The translations under genes and the position numbers were made by a program. Source: Plasmopara viticola (lineage: Eukaryota; Oomycota; Peronosporomycetes; Peronosporales; Peronosporaceae). From it: DNA of 64,000 nt. Shown here piece after piece: positions 42,759 through 54,856 of this stretch (positions are counted from its first letter, which is position 1; the number at the start of each line of letters is the position of its first letter). Under the pieces are notes generated by a model that was not told the DNA's origin, did no database searches, and worked only from the letters and a program-made list of their open reading frames with translations. The DNA lies in assembly GCA_001695595.3 (NCBI GenBank), contig MBPM02000002.1:2021608-2085607 (forward strand), read 5' to 3'.

Positions 42759-44060
42759 TCACGAGGAGACTGGTGAAATACCTTCTGTGTCATCTGAAGT
42801 GGTGGAACCCATGTGGTTGTCAGGCTTGACAGACTCCAGCATCTTGAAAAGCCGCTCATTGTGCACCACTTTTTGCTCTAAAATTCGAAAGTGATGACAG
42901 TCGCGATTCGCACTTCAGTAAAGCGTAAAAAGAACACACACTGTAAGCTCTCGCGCTGTCTTCAAATTGCAATATTGCTACGTACTTGTCATAAGGAGGC
43001 ACCATAATGTCCAACATGGCACAACCAATATCCGAACTTGCTTGTATATTGTGCAAATTAAACCGACGTGGATCCAACCACGTAGTCGTTTCTGGACCAA
43101 ACTTACCTTGACGACTAACACGAGCCCACGATACTGATCCTTTTTCGGGATTCACAGCACTGCAAGAGCACCAATTAGCCATTGCAAAAAAATTAATCTC
43201 TACACATTCAACCGTACTCTGCACTGAACGTGGCATCCTGATAAACAATTTCGCTTCCTGCTTCAAGCCTCTGGACTTCACTCTCGGACATAATATCGTA
43301 GGACGTTACTGTAGCAGCCCCATACAAACTGTTCGCAGTAAGACCAAGAGAACTATAAGACGTCCACATCTACAAGACTTTCACCCACGCAAACTTACAC
43401 TCTTGTCACGACGCTCATGCCTGGATGATTATGCAAAGGGATTTTACTATTCGGTGGCATGAAAAAAATGCCCAGATCGATCGAGTCCGACTCCCAGAGC
43501 TTCCAATAATGCACGTCACTCATCGTGCGGGCAATCTGTGGGGTCGGCACATGAATGCCAAAGTGCTCTGCTCGCAGTGCACTGCAGAGTGCCACAACGG
43601 GACTCAGCATTGTCTCGACTTGTTTCAAAGACAATCGCGTGTTTGGAAACTCGGCGCGCTCGACACCAAGCTGGGCCAGCGTATGCGAGTGGGTCGCCAG
43701 CACTTGATGCACGACGAGTTGCACGCCCGATAGCCCCTGTAAACTAGCACTAGCGGCCTGTTCTGCCTCCAAAGCCTTCTGCGCCTCCTCGGCCTGCAAT
43801 GCTGCAGCGGCAGCCGCGACAACCGCGGTATCTTGGCGTCCGGACGGATGCGGCAACGCGACGCTACCGTTCGAGTGCGCTCGTGGGTTGCCATCAATGT
43901 CAAAATCGGGCTCTTCCAAGCAATGACGGATCGCCCGTGGGCTAATAATGGGACTCCCGCTCACTTTAAACACATTGTGCGGCTCGGCATCTGTTAGTGG
44001 TTCTCCCGGTTGGCGCGCCCGCGTTGGGTCAATACGCTTCGTATCTTTCTGACGAGGCAT
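42759..44060 (-). CDS. ADO/PCO-type thiol (N-terminal cysteine) dioxygenase, four exons
   Basis: Exons are 44060-43399, 43328-43218, 43159-42986 and 42912-42759. The introns are 69, 58 and 73 nt, all GT-AG (donors GTAAGT, GTACGG, GTACGT) and all in phase, giving 366 aa. Individual ORFs show only fragments of it. The core reads YWKLWESDSIDLGIFFMP, IPLHNHPGMSVVTRV|LYGAATVTSYD, then WLDPRRFNLHNIQA, MLDIMVPPYDNANRDCHHF. The HNH pair (near residue 209) and the later His in FNLHNI are the expected iron ligands of the cupin fold. Human ADO and plant PCOs oxidise cysteamine or N-terminal Cys of regulatory proteins, linking O2 to the N-degron pathway. Residues 1-130 are a basic then Ala/Glu-rich extension of unknown role. 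No organelle signal is evident. Confidence 0.88.
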
Positions 44061-44209
44061 GATGCAGCAGTCACGTCCAATGATACGGCTCTATCAGCTG
44101 CTGAGTTGTTTGACCCGCAAGTCTCGTTCAAGCGGCTCGCAATATATTTATATAGCAAACGAGCTTACTGACGTGCCGAAGTGTTGTGCTGGCGCGGTGG
44201 TTGGACTAG

Positions 44210-44434
44210 ATGGAACGGGCGAAATGTATTGGACAGGCAGAGGATGTGAAAGACTTGGCCGTGACAATCCAGGATTCAAATCGGAAGCCCCTTCTCGCGA
44301 CCACCTCGAGAGCAATGGCTGGTGCCTTGGTGAAAAAGACGCTGCTTGCGCAAACGAGATTTGAAGGCTTTTGGGTGAGCACGATGGCACCTTGGGCACA
44401 AGCTAGAAAAGAAGAAGGGACACTGTATTACTAA
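44210..44434 (+). CDS. Possible small protein, 74 aa
   Basis: ATG at 44210, stop at 44432-44434. The frame has a protein-like composition (SRAMAGALVKKTLLAQTRFE, MAPWAQARKEEGTLYY) and starts 150 bp from the divergent dioxygenase gene. Another overlapping plus frame (44059-44364) is open too, so the correct frame is uncertain. A short exon upstream ending at an ATATAG acceptor (44152-44157) is possible. No family recognised. Confidence 0.3.
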   Translation: MERAKCIGQAEDVKDLAVTIQDSNRKPLLATTSRAMAGALVKKTLLAQTRFEGFWVSTMAPWAQARKEEGTLYY

Positions 44435-44499
44435 TCGCGCCACGGCAGCTTTACTTTTCGAAAAAGGCAAGAGTGAAGTGCAGCGCGCTGGAAAGGATA

Positions 44500-47400
44500 G
44501 GCCGTGGTAAGCTAACTTGTGGACATTGACACGCGCGGGATGGAAGCTACCAAACCAGTGTACGTTTCTCTCTCGCCCTTCGACAACAGCATAATCTTGA
44601 AACTAAATTACCTCTGCCAAATAATAAAGCTCACTTACAGGATAGACCTGAAAATGGCGAGATGGAAGACCCCACGATCTGACAGCGATTATTCAAGGAT
44701 CTACAAATTGATAGAACGGAGAAATGACTTCGATTATATATATGTTGTCAAAGGTCCGCAGCTTTAACAGTAGAACCTACGTTAAGGAATGCTATAAATT
44801 GATGGAAAAAGTGATGACGTCAAACGTTGTATTAATAGCGAGGTGCTCTGCGACTAGCTGATTAGGACGCACAAATCGAAAAAAATCATACTAAAAAATA
44901 TTTGCTTACTCGTGCGTAAATGGTGGTGATAGGAAGCATCGTTGATATGATTGGCCAAGACCGGACATGCCCCAGCACATGTCTTGTTGATGTGTATAGT
45001 GTTGTCTTTCCCGGCACAATCAAATGAGAAAGTCGTCGAGCTTTTTTTTAAATCACGCGAGAAATTAGACTGTCCGATACACGATCGTAAAAGAAGGATC
45101 GGCATCCTATTGGTTTATATACCGGTTTCAGCTCCGCAATTTTTTAAAAGATACTTGCGGAATTATATTTAGCTAATAATTTACTGTCTGTTTGACTTTA
45201 ATTGCACACTTCGGTCCCTTTAAAATTGGGATAGCCTTACCGGAGAATCCTAGATTGCAAGGTGGTGTGTAATCAGTAATGTTTTAAAGTCAATTCTACG
45301 CCATTGAGGGTAGATTGTGTATTTCAATCCTCGCGATAATTCTGATGTGCCACCTTCCAACATCTGCAAAAAATCTCAGTTAGCACCGTTCAAAAACCTT
45401 TCTAGTTGCTTCGAATCCTTACTACTGGCTGCATTTTCAAACATTGCTACTACACGTTGATAGAACTCGCCACGGCGTTTGAGCCTTACAAAGTACATGG
45501 TTCTGCACCTACTGTGGGGCCGAGACTACAAGACCTTATGGCTTCTATCTTCAAAAAGAAAATAGAGCATTAAGAAAGCAGGGATATTTTCAAACAGAAA
45601 GTTCACGCGTGTCTGGCATCCGCACTATCTCAGCCGGGAGGATGGGCAAAAAGCTGAGCACTCATACGTAAATCTACTTCAGCTAAGTGATTTGTGTCCT
45701 GAAGACACATGGAGGAACATTGAAGAGCGACTTTTAACATGGCAAGCGCTGAACTCTGTGAGTGCTCGCGCTTTCGTGTCTGCAAGCAAGGATGATGCGA
45801 GCTTACAAATATACTCTTATGCTGTGTTTGACGGCAATAAGTGGGCACTACTCCCCGAGCAAGTCGAGGTTAATGTGTCCAATTAAAGCCTTAGGAGCAA
45901 CAATGATACCGTTGTTTCAAATCGCCTCCCGGTTCCAGTACACATTGGTAAGTGATTTTTATCCTGCACAAGTCCAAAAAGTCGTCTGCATTAGCTTGCA
46001 AATCACTAGGAGCTGAGTATTTTCGAGCAAAGTAAACACCGCTGCGTTGGCCCAACTAACAAGATTTTTTCTGTTCGAAAGTGGCCTGGCGGATTGGACT
46101 GTTGGTTTGCCTGAAAGCCTTATATGGTCGCTAGAAAAAAACGCTTTCTCGTATTTGGGAAATTGCTACCCACTAGTAAACGTGAAGCGCTCTACTGATG
46201 AAGGCCGTAATGGAATTTAATTGATAATCATCAGGGAAACGTCGCTCTCGAGAGTTTAACAGCTTTTGAAAGAGGACCAGCAGCTGTGGACTGCAGGTTG
46301 TTCATACAGAAACAAAAATTTATTCTGATTCTTGTTAATTTCTCGCGCTTTGTAGAATTTTGGACACCGGCAAACGATTACGGTCAAATAAGCTGACTGA
46401 TGTACTGAGAGAGCAGCTTAAGGTGGTCAGGTTTTTTGACCGGCTATGACACGTGCTTAATCGCTTATAAGGTAAAAAAGGCCAGGTCGATAACTTTGTG
46501 AAATATGACAGTCTTTGTTGACCTCGACATAGATCAGTATGATTTGACACAAAGGTTTATTTGGGAAGAAAAGCATAAACATTGATTGGCGAGCCAACCC
46601 ATATGTGTCAGTTGTTTTTTCGCTCAACAAAGATTATTTTAGTCATGCTCTTACCTTTGTTTTGCGTACGGCTCTTCGGTAAAAAAAGACTACGCTCGAG
46701 ATGAAGTCTTGGACGTCGAAATTTCTGGTTGATCAGATCCGTTTTTAAGCAAATGGCAAATTCCGCTAGTAGCATCGGCTGTCAAAAATACTACAGATAA
46801 AGATTTAAATGTGAGTCACTTAGATCCATAGGTGGACAACTTCAGAACACTAATTGCAACTTGCATATTTTTGCGAGCGTGTAGTATAAACTGTATATAG
46901 CAAAGCTTTACTTTTGAAAAAGATAGGTCCGCGGGACGTAAATGGTAGTATTGGACCACAATTAAGTAGCATAGCTTTACAAGATGAAAGCCGCGATATA
47001 CATATTAATCTTTGGTGCCATAAACGACGTAATAGACGATAAAGAAAACTCTTTTACAGAAGTAGTAAACAATCCATCAAATCACCGAGTCACGGCAAAT
47101 GTGTCTCAATTTCGCTGTATATAATGACAGAGTTACTGATTCTTCTAAAAGCCTTAAACAACTGGGATCTCGGCTACAACAAGAGCTAGGGTATGTCTCA
47201 ATTGGTAGGCTCCTCTTGAGGATAAAATTACAGCCTCCGTTTCTTACGGAGATCTCTCGGGTCAGCTTATGAAAGGTTTTTGTGGCTCAGAGATTCTGAA
47301 GGACCCTAATAATCTTTTTTTATATTAAACTACTCAGGTGTGGTGTTCAGAGACCCACTACCATTATGTTCGAGGGATAGAAGAGTTACGCACGTAACTA

Positions 47401-50400
47401 GATACAAGTATTATGCCACCAGACAATGGTCACTATCACAAACCCGTGTGAGTGCGTTGAGGCTTTCTTCGCAACAGCAGAGAATAGAATGGTGCGAGGG
47501 CTACAATTTTCACGCTCTTCACCGATCTTCGTGCTGAAAAATTTAAAGGAAAACGGCTCCCAGTTTATGTTTATAGTAAGCTGAACCGTGCAATGGTAGC
47601 TGCACAAACGTGCATGTCAAAAAATAATATGCTGCTCACTAGCATGTCCAGGTGTACGCCGTACAGTGCACTAAATTGATTTAACTAATCCTAAAAAAAT
47701 TAAATCTCATGGGGGCTAACACCCCTAAGCGTATGTAATAATATAATACAAGAGCTATCAAATGCACTGTCAACGCTTTAACGCCTGGCCGACAACCGAT
47801 TCGACCATTGGCGCTTTCGAGCAGACAAAGTTAGACAAAATATTTGACCATGACCGCTTCAATCGATATTTTTTGGATCCGGAGGCCCGGTTATACCACC
47901 AAAGGTAGGTCTTAAAGGTCGTGATGCCTAATGCACTTTTTTTACAACATCAGCAATTGTGTTTTTGCGACCGAGGACTTCAATGCTCTCCGCTGTTTTG
48001 AAAGCTGCCAAGAAGTTTAAGCAGATCCCGAGAAGGTTAAAACCGTCTTTACCACAGTCTATACATAACTTACGGAAGTGATGAGGTCCAGCCAGCTTTT
48101 TACACAAGAGCAGTGCTGACTAGGCGAGTCTCGCAGAGCCGCTTTCTGGTCTATAAAATGCTACTGAGGGAGTCAGCATCAAATTGGTTTGTTTGTTTAG
48201 AGAAAAGCTTGAAGCAGGCCCTTGACGGTGCATTTAAGAGAAGGGCACTGCGATAATATATGGCGACGACCGCTTAGCGCATTTTGCCATGCTTCTGATT
48301 AAGGCATTGATTGTGCACTACTGCATTTATATGGAAACAATCATAAGCGAGTTAAGTTGGCTCTGTCCAGGTGGGATATATGAAGCCACTCGGCTCATAA
48401 CAAGATGTATCTTGTCATGAATTACGCACAGAATGCTTCATTACAAAAACCTGCCTAGTTGGAGTATCTTCTGAGTCTAAACCCTTTGTGATCTATTCAG
48501 ACTACTAGACCACGGTAAATACGCTTACGTTGCCTAAATGAATGACTAGCCGGTTGAAATTCTCGTTAACATTCGTGTGTGTAGTCCGTTTTTGTCAAAC
48601 TCGAAGCATATGCTGGTGCGCTTTCGTACAAGTTAAATAAGTCTTGGGTTTAAAGCTCGATGTATGAACATTAGCATTTAACACTTCCCTTAGATGGCAA
48701 TAAAGAATTCTTGAAGCGAGTTTTTCATCGCAGATGAGGATGTCAAATTTGGGGTCACCCGTTGTCAGCGACCACAAAATTGCTATAATTATGAAGACCG
48801 TTTGCTTCAGTATAGGGTTAATCCAACCGTTTTAGCTTTAGTTATTGTCAAGATATATTCTACTGGAGTCACCTGATGCATCAATAAGTGGTCATTGAAA
48901 ATGTTTTCTTAGTCCCGGTAAATCTACATCTACAGCGAGGATCTTAAGGATCTATCAGAGCATTAAACCTGTAGCTCGCATGTTGGCTTATTACAGAGTC
49001 CACCATTACCGATAAGTCCAAAACCTTTGGCATTCTTGGCGGGCGTTTATGGCAACACGACAATATTAAATTTCACGTGCCTCCCGAGCAAGATAATTTG
49101 TTAAACACCTCTGCGGGCCAGTAGAACGGATGATTAGGCAATAAGACTGTTCATAGATACGGTGTTCGAATAAGAATGGTTTTTGATGACGATGATGCCG
49201 GATAGTGCCCCGTAATTTACCGTTGCGTTTTTGTTTAGATGCTTTGGTAATTTACCGGCTCAAATGGATAGATAGATAGGAATTGTCCCGAAGCCACACT
49301 GCACAGTATGCGTACTGAGGCACCAAACTCGATACCTGACAAGCTTTATGTAGTCTACTCTGTACTTGGTAATGCGTTGACCTGTCTAAGGTCTGTATAG
49401 GACAGGCTAAGATACTCAAGTGTTACGCTAAATTCTTCCTTTTTTATGATTACCCCTAGCGTAACGGAGACACAATCAACTTTACACAAAAACGGGCGTG
49501 CACTTAGGTATGCGATCGTTCGCTAAGCGACTGCTCACTTTCCCCAGTCTCAAGGGGACCAAATTGTGTAATAGGATGCAGTGGTGTATTGTTTGACTCA
49601 GTTTTGTAAATCAAGCAGGACTTTTTATCAATTTGGTATCTCTTAAAAGACCTCAGTATGCTATACTGTATGTTATGCCTGCAGCGATCATTTCTCAAAA
49701 CTTTTAATTGAATAATCAGCTTTATGTAACGACTCGTTGCATTCTCCCAACCAGACCTTAGAGTACATCCTTAAGAAAAGAATTGAGTGCTGTCCTTTAG
49801 TGTTTGGGTCTAGAAAGGTCAGATTGATCATAAAGACGGTCAACCACTATTTTAGTCGGCTTGGGGACCAATTCAGATCTCAAGAAGAATGCTTTTGCAT
49901 CTAAAGTCGCCTTGGCTTTCAGAAACCGGCCTCTAAGCTCAAGGTTAGACCTTCTACAAATGATGCACATGCGATAATGGGCTACGGCTGCCACAAAAAT
50001 TACACCTGTAGAAAAAGCTGCACCTACTACCTAAAGGCTACGCCTGCAGCGTGGTGAACGAGCTAGGAATGGTATGTCAGCCAAAAAATAGAATGAGTAC
50101 GTCAGATCAAAAAATTGCTCGGCTAGAGAAGTATTCAAAAAATCTTCTAGTCTACCACAGCGATGAACGCGTGTCTATCGTTCTTCTTCCGGTGGTCTGC
50201 AGACACTTCTCCCTTCTGGCGAAAAAGTTGATAAGTTGTGCCGAAAGCATTTTGGCAAGCACTCCCATGGCTTTTTGCCCGCTAAGATTGTGTAAAGGTT
50301 CAAGCTATTAAAAAGCTCGCAAAGCGGTTTTGTCTGATGTTAAACAAGTTTGTTAAACTATTCAGCCATGCAAAGTACTATTTGTAGCGACAAAGAGTAT

Positions 50401-51440
50401 CTTAGCTCGGAGGAGCAAAGATCCAAGCTGGGATGCACTCATTAATGAGGCTTTGCTTTCATTAAATGGGATCCACCGTTAAATGAGCTCTAGATCCGTA
50501 AGCATTTTGCCGACTTGAAATTATCGTACAAGTAATTTGGGCTGTACCTCAGTCCGTCTGACGAAGCTGCAAACAATGAGAAAGGGTTTAGATAATTTTA
50601 ATGTCTGCAAAGAAATCTACCGGCTTCTATAAAATCCAAAAAATTATTTTGTGGTAAGACCATAGTTTGTCGTCGCCACAGACAGTCGCGGAAAATGGCT
50701 AATAAATATGTGCTCTCGGGCAAATTTGTTGAAGTTGCAGCAATAAATAGTTTTGTTAATTTCATGATATCGTTGCCCTCGAAGACATAAAGATGTAGCC
50801 TGACTGAGATCGACCCTCGTTCGGATCTGAGAAATAATCAGCATCTGAGCTTTTATATATATCATTAGGAAATTTGCAGCAAAAGTCAATGCTGACGTGT
50901 CCTCTTCGATACAATAAATTTTAATCTTTGGTCCTCACTAGACATCTTACTTAAAGTCGGATCAATGTTTTGTGATAAGGTCTAATGTTGGCTTGGACAG
51001 GTACAATGGCAAAAGCGATATCTTAATGTGGACAGCTGACAAAACACAACAGAGCGTCAGTCTAGTTTATTTGCCAAAGAACTCTTCGCGGCCGCGTCTG
51101 GGCTCTAGTATATTTCTAAGCTCTACCACTCAATCGAAGTATGAGTACCTCCTTCACATCAAATGTAACACAGTCGCGGAGAAAGCTATTTTAAGTCGGC
51201 CGGTGAGGCGCGGACAAGGTGAAGTGCTTAAAGCAATTGAGAAGTGAAGATGTCTTACGACTTATCTTCTTGCTACAGCCTAATTGGTGGCTCTCAGCCA
51301 TCTACTGCTACCATCCTAAAAGCTCTTTATTTCATCTGGCTTTTTACACATCCTAAATCTCTTTTAGCCAATAAGGTCTTCTGGGTTTAACGATTATCTG
51401 GAACTATCTTCTGGTCGAAAACTTTATACTCGCCTATTCT
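44500..51440. other. 7 kb gene-poor block of eroded repeats
   Basis: No ORF above about 90 codons shows convincing coding character. Faint retroelement traces: LLVCLKALYGR on the plus strand near 46098-46131 (copia RT-like), and 50972-51247 (QSKYEYLLHIKCNTVAEKA) resembling a copia gag. An isolated open stretch at 45692-45886 (WRNIEERLLTWQALNSV) is not recognised. The block is AT-rich with many short homopolymers. No RNA genes or tandem arrays were noticed. Confidence 0.4.
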
Positions 51441-51449
51441 TATGGATAG

Positions 51450-51540
51450 TACTAATGCACATGTATTTTGAAAAATATTTTATTATATTGCGTAAAAACC
51501 GTTACCGGCATAACGACGATTACTTCGCATTACCTTTCAA
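51450..51540. repeat. Dispersed repeat, copy 2
   Basis: ACTAATGCACATGTATTTT through GCGTAAAAACCGTTACCGGC, homologous to 34858-34950. Here the palindromic left arm is absent, so the copy starts near AGTACTAATG. Confidence 0.55.
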
Positions 51541-51550
51541 AAGATAGGGC

Positions 51551-52330
51551 TCATAGTTTTGGATTCCCAGCAGAGGCCGATGAGTCCGGGAATTTACTGC
51601 AGATTCTCCACGGGCTCCCAAGTGGCTTCCTTCTCGGTTTCACCAAGCCACCAAACTTTGTACTGTAAGTTTTACGATGTCCAATTTCGACTTCAACGAA
51701 TTGTCCCTCGAAGCCATCGGCCAACAAGCCCTTATTTATCTTTTGCCGACGCTTGGGGTCCTTGCGATACGGCTTCAACTGTAAAGTGTGAAGCATTGTG
51801 TGTAGCTTCATTCCCTTTGATAATCTTAACTTATTGGAATCTCGCGAAACTCTCTATACGATTGGGAATAGGCCAATATATCTTGGCGCAAGTTTCTTCG
51901 ACTGGGCAAAGCTCTTGTGACTGGACATTCAACTTCTTGTCGTCTTAAAGGACCATATCACCACCTTGGAAGTCTTGGCAAATCTATTCTTGTCACATTA
52001 GTACTTCATGCGCTCTTGTGCTTCGCTCATTTGGTTCTGTGTGACCTTAAGTAACGTTTTCTGACGTACTCTCAGGAAACGTTGCCACATCGTCCGGCAT
52101 AAAAGGAAAATATTCTAGACCCGCTTCGATCCAATTGTTGAGTGTGGGCGTCGTTTATGGGCTATCTCAGCCAAATGCAAAACGTCATCTCATTCATTAT
52201 GTGCTGGATTGACGATACCTCGGAGGTAATATTCAATAAAGTTGACTGCAGCCTTCCGCCTAGGTATTTAATAGCCTCTTGCAAGTTTTTAGAAACAAAT
52301 GTGCACACTTCGTGGGGATATACTCAAGTA
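51551..52330 (-). mobile_element. Decayed Ty3/gypsy integrase C-terminus with chromodomain-like end
   Basis: On the minus strand, 51811-51551 reads HTLQLKPYRKDPKRRQK. This fits the ending of gypsy integrases (V..SRLKPY). It continues to VEVEIGHRKTYSTKFGGLVK, placed like the chromodomain. Just upstream on that strand (about 51850-51940), LNVQSQELCPVEETCAKIYW and PIPNR resemble the KL.P.YIGPF integrase block. Frame changes and stops are frequent. The start of the next gene at 52374 bounds it. Confidence 0.5.
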
Positions 52331-52373
52331 TATAACAAAGAGCACGTGTGATTTTTAGTATAATATAACTCAT

Positions 52374-53240
52374 ATGGAACCTCGAAGTAGCGGTGCCAAT
52401 ACTGCGAGGGCATCTCTCCCGGGCTTTGTGTCGACATCTGTCCTAACATCTTCCGATGGGGTGTGTATGAAAAGTCTAGCCTCATCAACACTTGCTGCAA
52501 CGACTCATGTCTCCATTTGTCCTTGCTTACAGCTCTTCGGTGACAATGTGGAGGAGAAACGCGTGACGGAGGCTTCAGCTTCGCGACCAGAGGATACAGT
52601 TGGCTACAAGCCACTATACGAGCAGCTACAGGAACGCAAGGAGACGAAGGATATCGAGTGGAAGGAGAAGAACAATCCCTTTGGTAAGTTATACTTACCA
52701 AGTTGCGAACCTGCGTGTGATGTTTAACGCTCATACGGCGCAATTGCATAGCTCCTCCTAAGGCTCTGGATGATGAAGAGTTTGAGTATATTCAGGATCT
52801 TGACAAGAGAAAGGTAGACGTTGAGCGAAAGCGCCAAGCACAGCATGAGGAGGACATTGCTCAATTTTGTAAGCACACGAAAGCGAATAAGTGTAGGCAG
52901 TCAGATTATATTGATCTCTTTGCATTTGACATGTGAAGTGATGGCACGTGGCGCTCCAAAAGCTTCCTCTGGTACTGTACTTACGGCGCAGCAACTGCAA
53001 AAGTACTCGGCTAGACAAGACTTGAAGACAGCGAGCAAGACTCCGATTAATGTACTGGCAGCTAAAGCTAAGCGAAAGGCGGACCTTACAAGTCCACGGT
53101 CTTCTGATCAGGCAACAAATGTTAAGAAGAAAAGGCAGAAGATGAACGAGTTACCCAAAATTGCGAAGCAAGAGTCAAATCCCGCAGCACTGGGACTTGG
53201 AGCGTATGGTAGTGACAGTGACGAAGCTGATGCGAACTAA
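52374..53240 (+). CDS. FAM192A/PSME3IP1 (NIP30)-like protein
   Basis: Exons 52374-52683, 52752-52868 and 52939-53240, with introns of 68 and 70 nt (GTAAGT...CATAG; GTAAGC...TGAAG), both phase 1. An in-frame GT-AG segment of 72 nt (52461-52532, GTGTGT...TTACAG) is probably a further intron, since it splits an otherwise conserved N terminus. Family features: FVS near the start, then GYKPLYEQLQERKETKDIEW, KNNPF|APPKALDDEEFEYI, a charged helix (KRKVDVERKRQAQHEED) and the closing GLGAYGSDSDEADAN. The last matches the conserved GLGAY-S-SD tail of the family. In animals this nuclear protein binds the proteasome activator PA28-gamma through its C terminus. The same role here is inference. Its stop lies 36 bp from a convergent gene. 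Confidence 0.8.
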
Positions 53241-53276
53241 ACGAGGTAAATGCCCATTGTTGCAGTATCGATCTAC

Positions 53277-54784
53277 TTATCGAAAAAGAGACGGAGGACT
53301 ACCATTAGGCCGAATCAACTTTGGCTGAAGAAGACATGAGGCAGCTCCGCTTCTGTTCGGCTTGTGTAGTGGAGGAGACGCATCCACCAATATCCTTCTC
53401 GTCGTCCGTGCTGCCATCCGCTTCGGTCTTTCGGGGGTTCGCATGACAATGGATGAAGTGGCTTTTGTTCGATGCTTTGGTTGTGACTGAATGTTTTCGG
53501 AAACAATTGGGTTTCTTGCGGTAGAGTTTGTCGAAGTATAGCTTGCAGACTGATGCTGGGATCGCCCGGACATTCCTTTGGTATAGAGAGGAATGTTAGA
53601 CCCTTTTACGCTGCGATTAGCAGCAGTAGCACAATGCAGCAAAGTTTGCTCGCGCATCTTTTGATTGATTGATGTTGAATGAATCTTTGCTGACTTTGAA
53701 GAGGCTTGAGTCCTCGACTGTTGCATCGATTTCGTACCAGGTACCGTGGGCAATTCATCAGGACATAGCACTGCACTTCGGTTGCCAGCACACTTGCTCA
53801 CATTTGAGGTGCTAGTCTCAATTAAGCTGCTGTCTGAAACTCGCCTTAGTTTTCGAGCTTTTGGATGCATTTGTTTCTGCAGGCGCTGATAAGAGAAGTG
53901 GACTTCCTTAAAAAGTCCACTTATATCAGAACAAGCACGCTTTGCAGGTCGTTCTTGGAGCAGAGAAGCAACAATGTTTTGTTTGTCGGCAGCATGAATT
54001 TTTGGACAGGAAGCAGAAAGCTTAGGTGGCTTAATGACAGGGTGCAGCTACACAATAAGCAGACAAACAGACTCAGTCGTTCGACGTACCAATTATCAAC
54101 TAGCAGCTTCACGTCTACCTTAAGTATCCTCGTGTCCTCGTCGTTATCACCGTTGATATCGTCCTCTGCCAGCTCAAATGTCGTCAGCCAATACTGCACT
54201 AGCTTTGGCAGAAAAATCTTGAATCTAGGAGCTAAATCCTGCAGCAGGAATTGTTGAAAGGGCGAACGTTCATCGGCGTCTTCGACACCCAACGACGGCG
54301 GGTTTGCTGCATCTAATAGCAGCGCAACACGGTCCATAAGACCTCGAATCTCCTTCCTCACCCGCTTTCTCACCAATTTCTTGTTTCTCAACGCTCCGTA
54401 GTACAGCGCTCGACACACGAGCTGCAGCTGCAAACTCCGCACTTTTGAGACGCGGGGCTCTTTGCAGTTTACGGACGCATTCAGCTCTGGAAGCTGTATA
54501 AGAAGTTGACCGCCCACGAATGCCAGTCGGTCTCGAAAGGCCTGAAGTTGATCACTGTGCCCTTTGCTCAGCTCTATTGCATTCAGCCCGTCATTCTTAG
54601 TCTGTGTGGCAAGATGACGCAGCTTGGTCCACCACTCGCCCCCTTCCTGAGTCAAGAGTAGATCGAGAAATGCAACCACTTTGTCAGTGGGCAATCCACT
54701 TGTCTGTTGGGAGGCTGAAAGTGGTACATTCTTGCCATCCTCGTCCAAAGTTACCGCCTCCACGTACTTGGCGTGCCAATCCAT
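53277..54784 (-). CDS. Uncharacterised two-exon nuclear-type protein
   Basis: Exon 1 begins at the ATG at 54782-54784 and encodes a helical domain (WWTKLRHLATQTKNDGLNAI; VCRALYYGALRNKKLVRKRV; FKIFLPKLVQYWLTTFELAE). Reading on in the same frame hits a stop at 53921. A phase-0 intron is likely; the best pair found is GTAGAC at 54118 to TGTGTAG at 54048 (71 nt). It leads into a frame containing NIVASLLQERPAKRACSDIS and FKEVHFSYQRLQKQMHPKAR, open to 53277. The alternative donor GTACGT at 54089 has no matching-phase acceptor nearby, so the exact junction is uncertain. The C-terminal half is Ser/Arg/Lys-rich and looks disordered and nuclear. About 478 aa. Its start is 72 bp from that of MSH2 on the other strand, suggesting a shared promoter. 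Family not recognised. Confidence 0.65.
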
Positions 54785-54856
54785 TCAAGACAATCCGGGC
54801 TCTTTATTTCGGACAGAGAAAAAGCGCGGGAAAAGAATGGCATTAGCCAATCCGAA

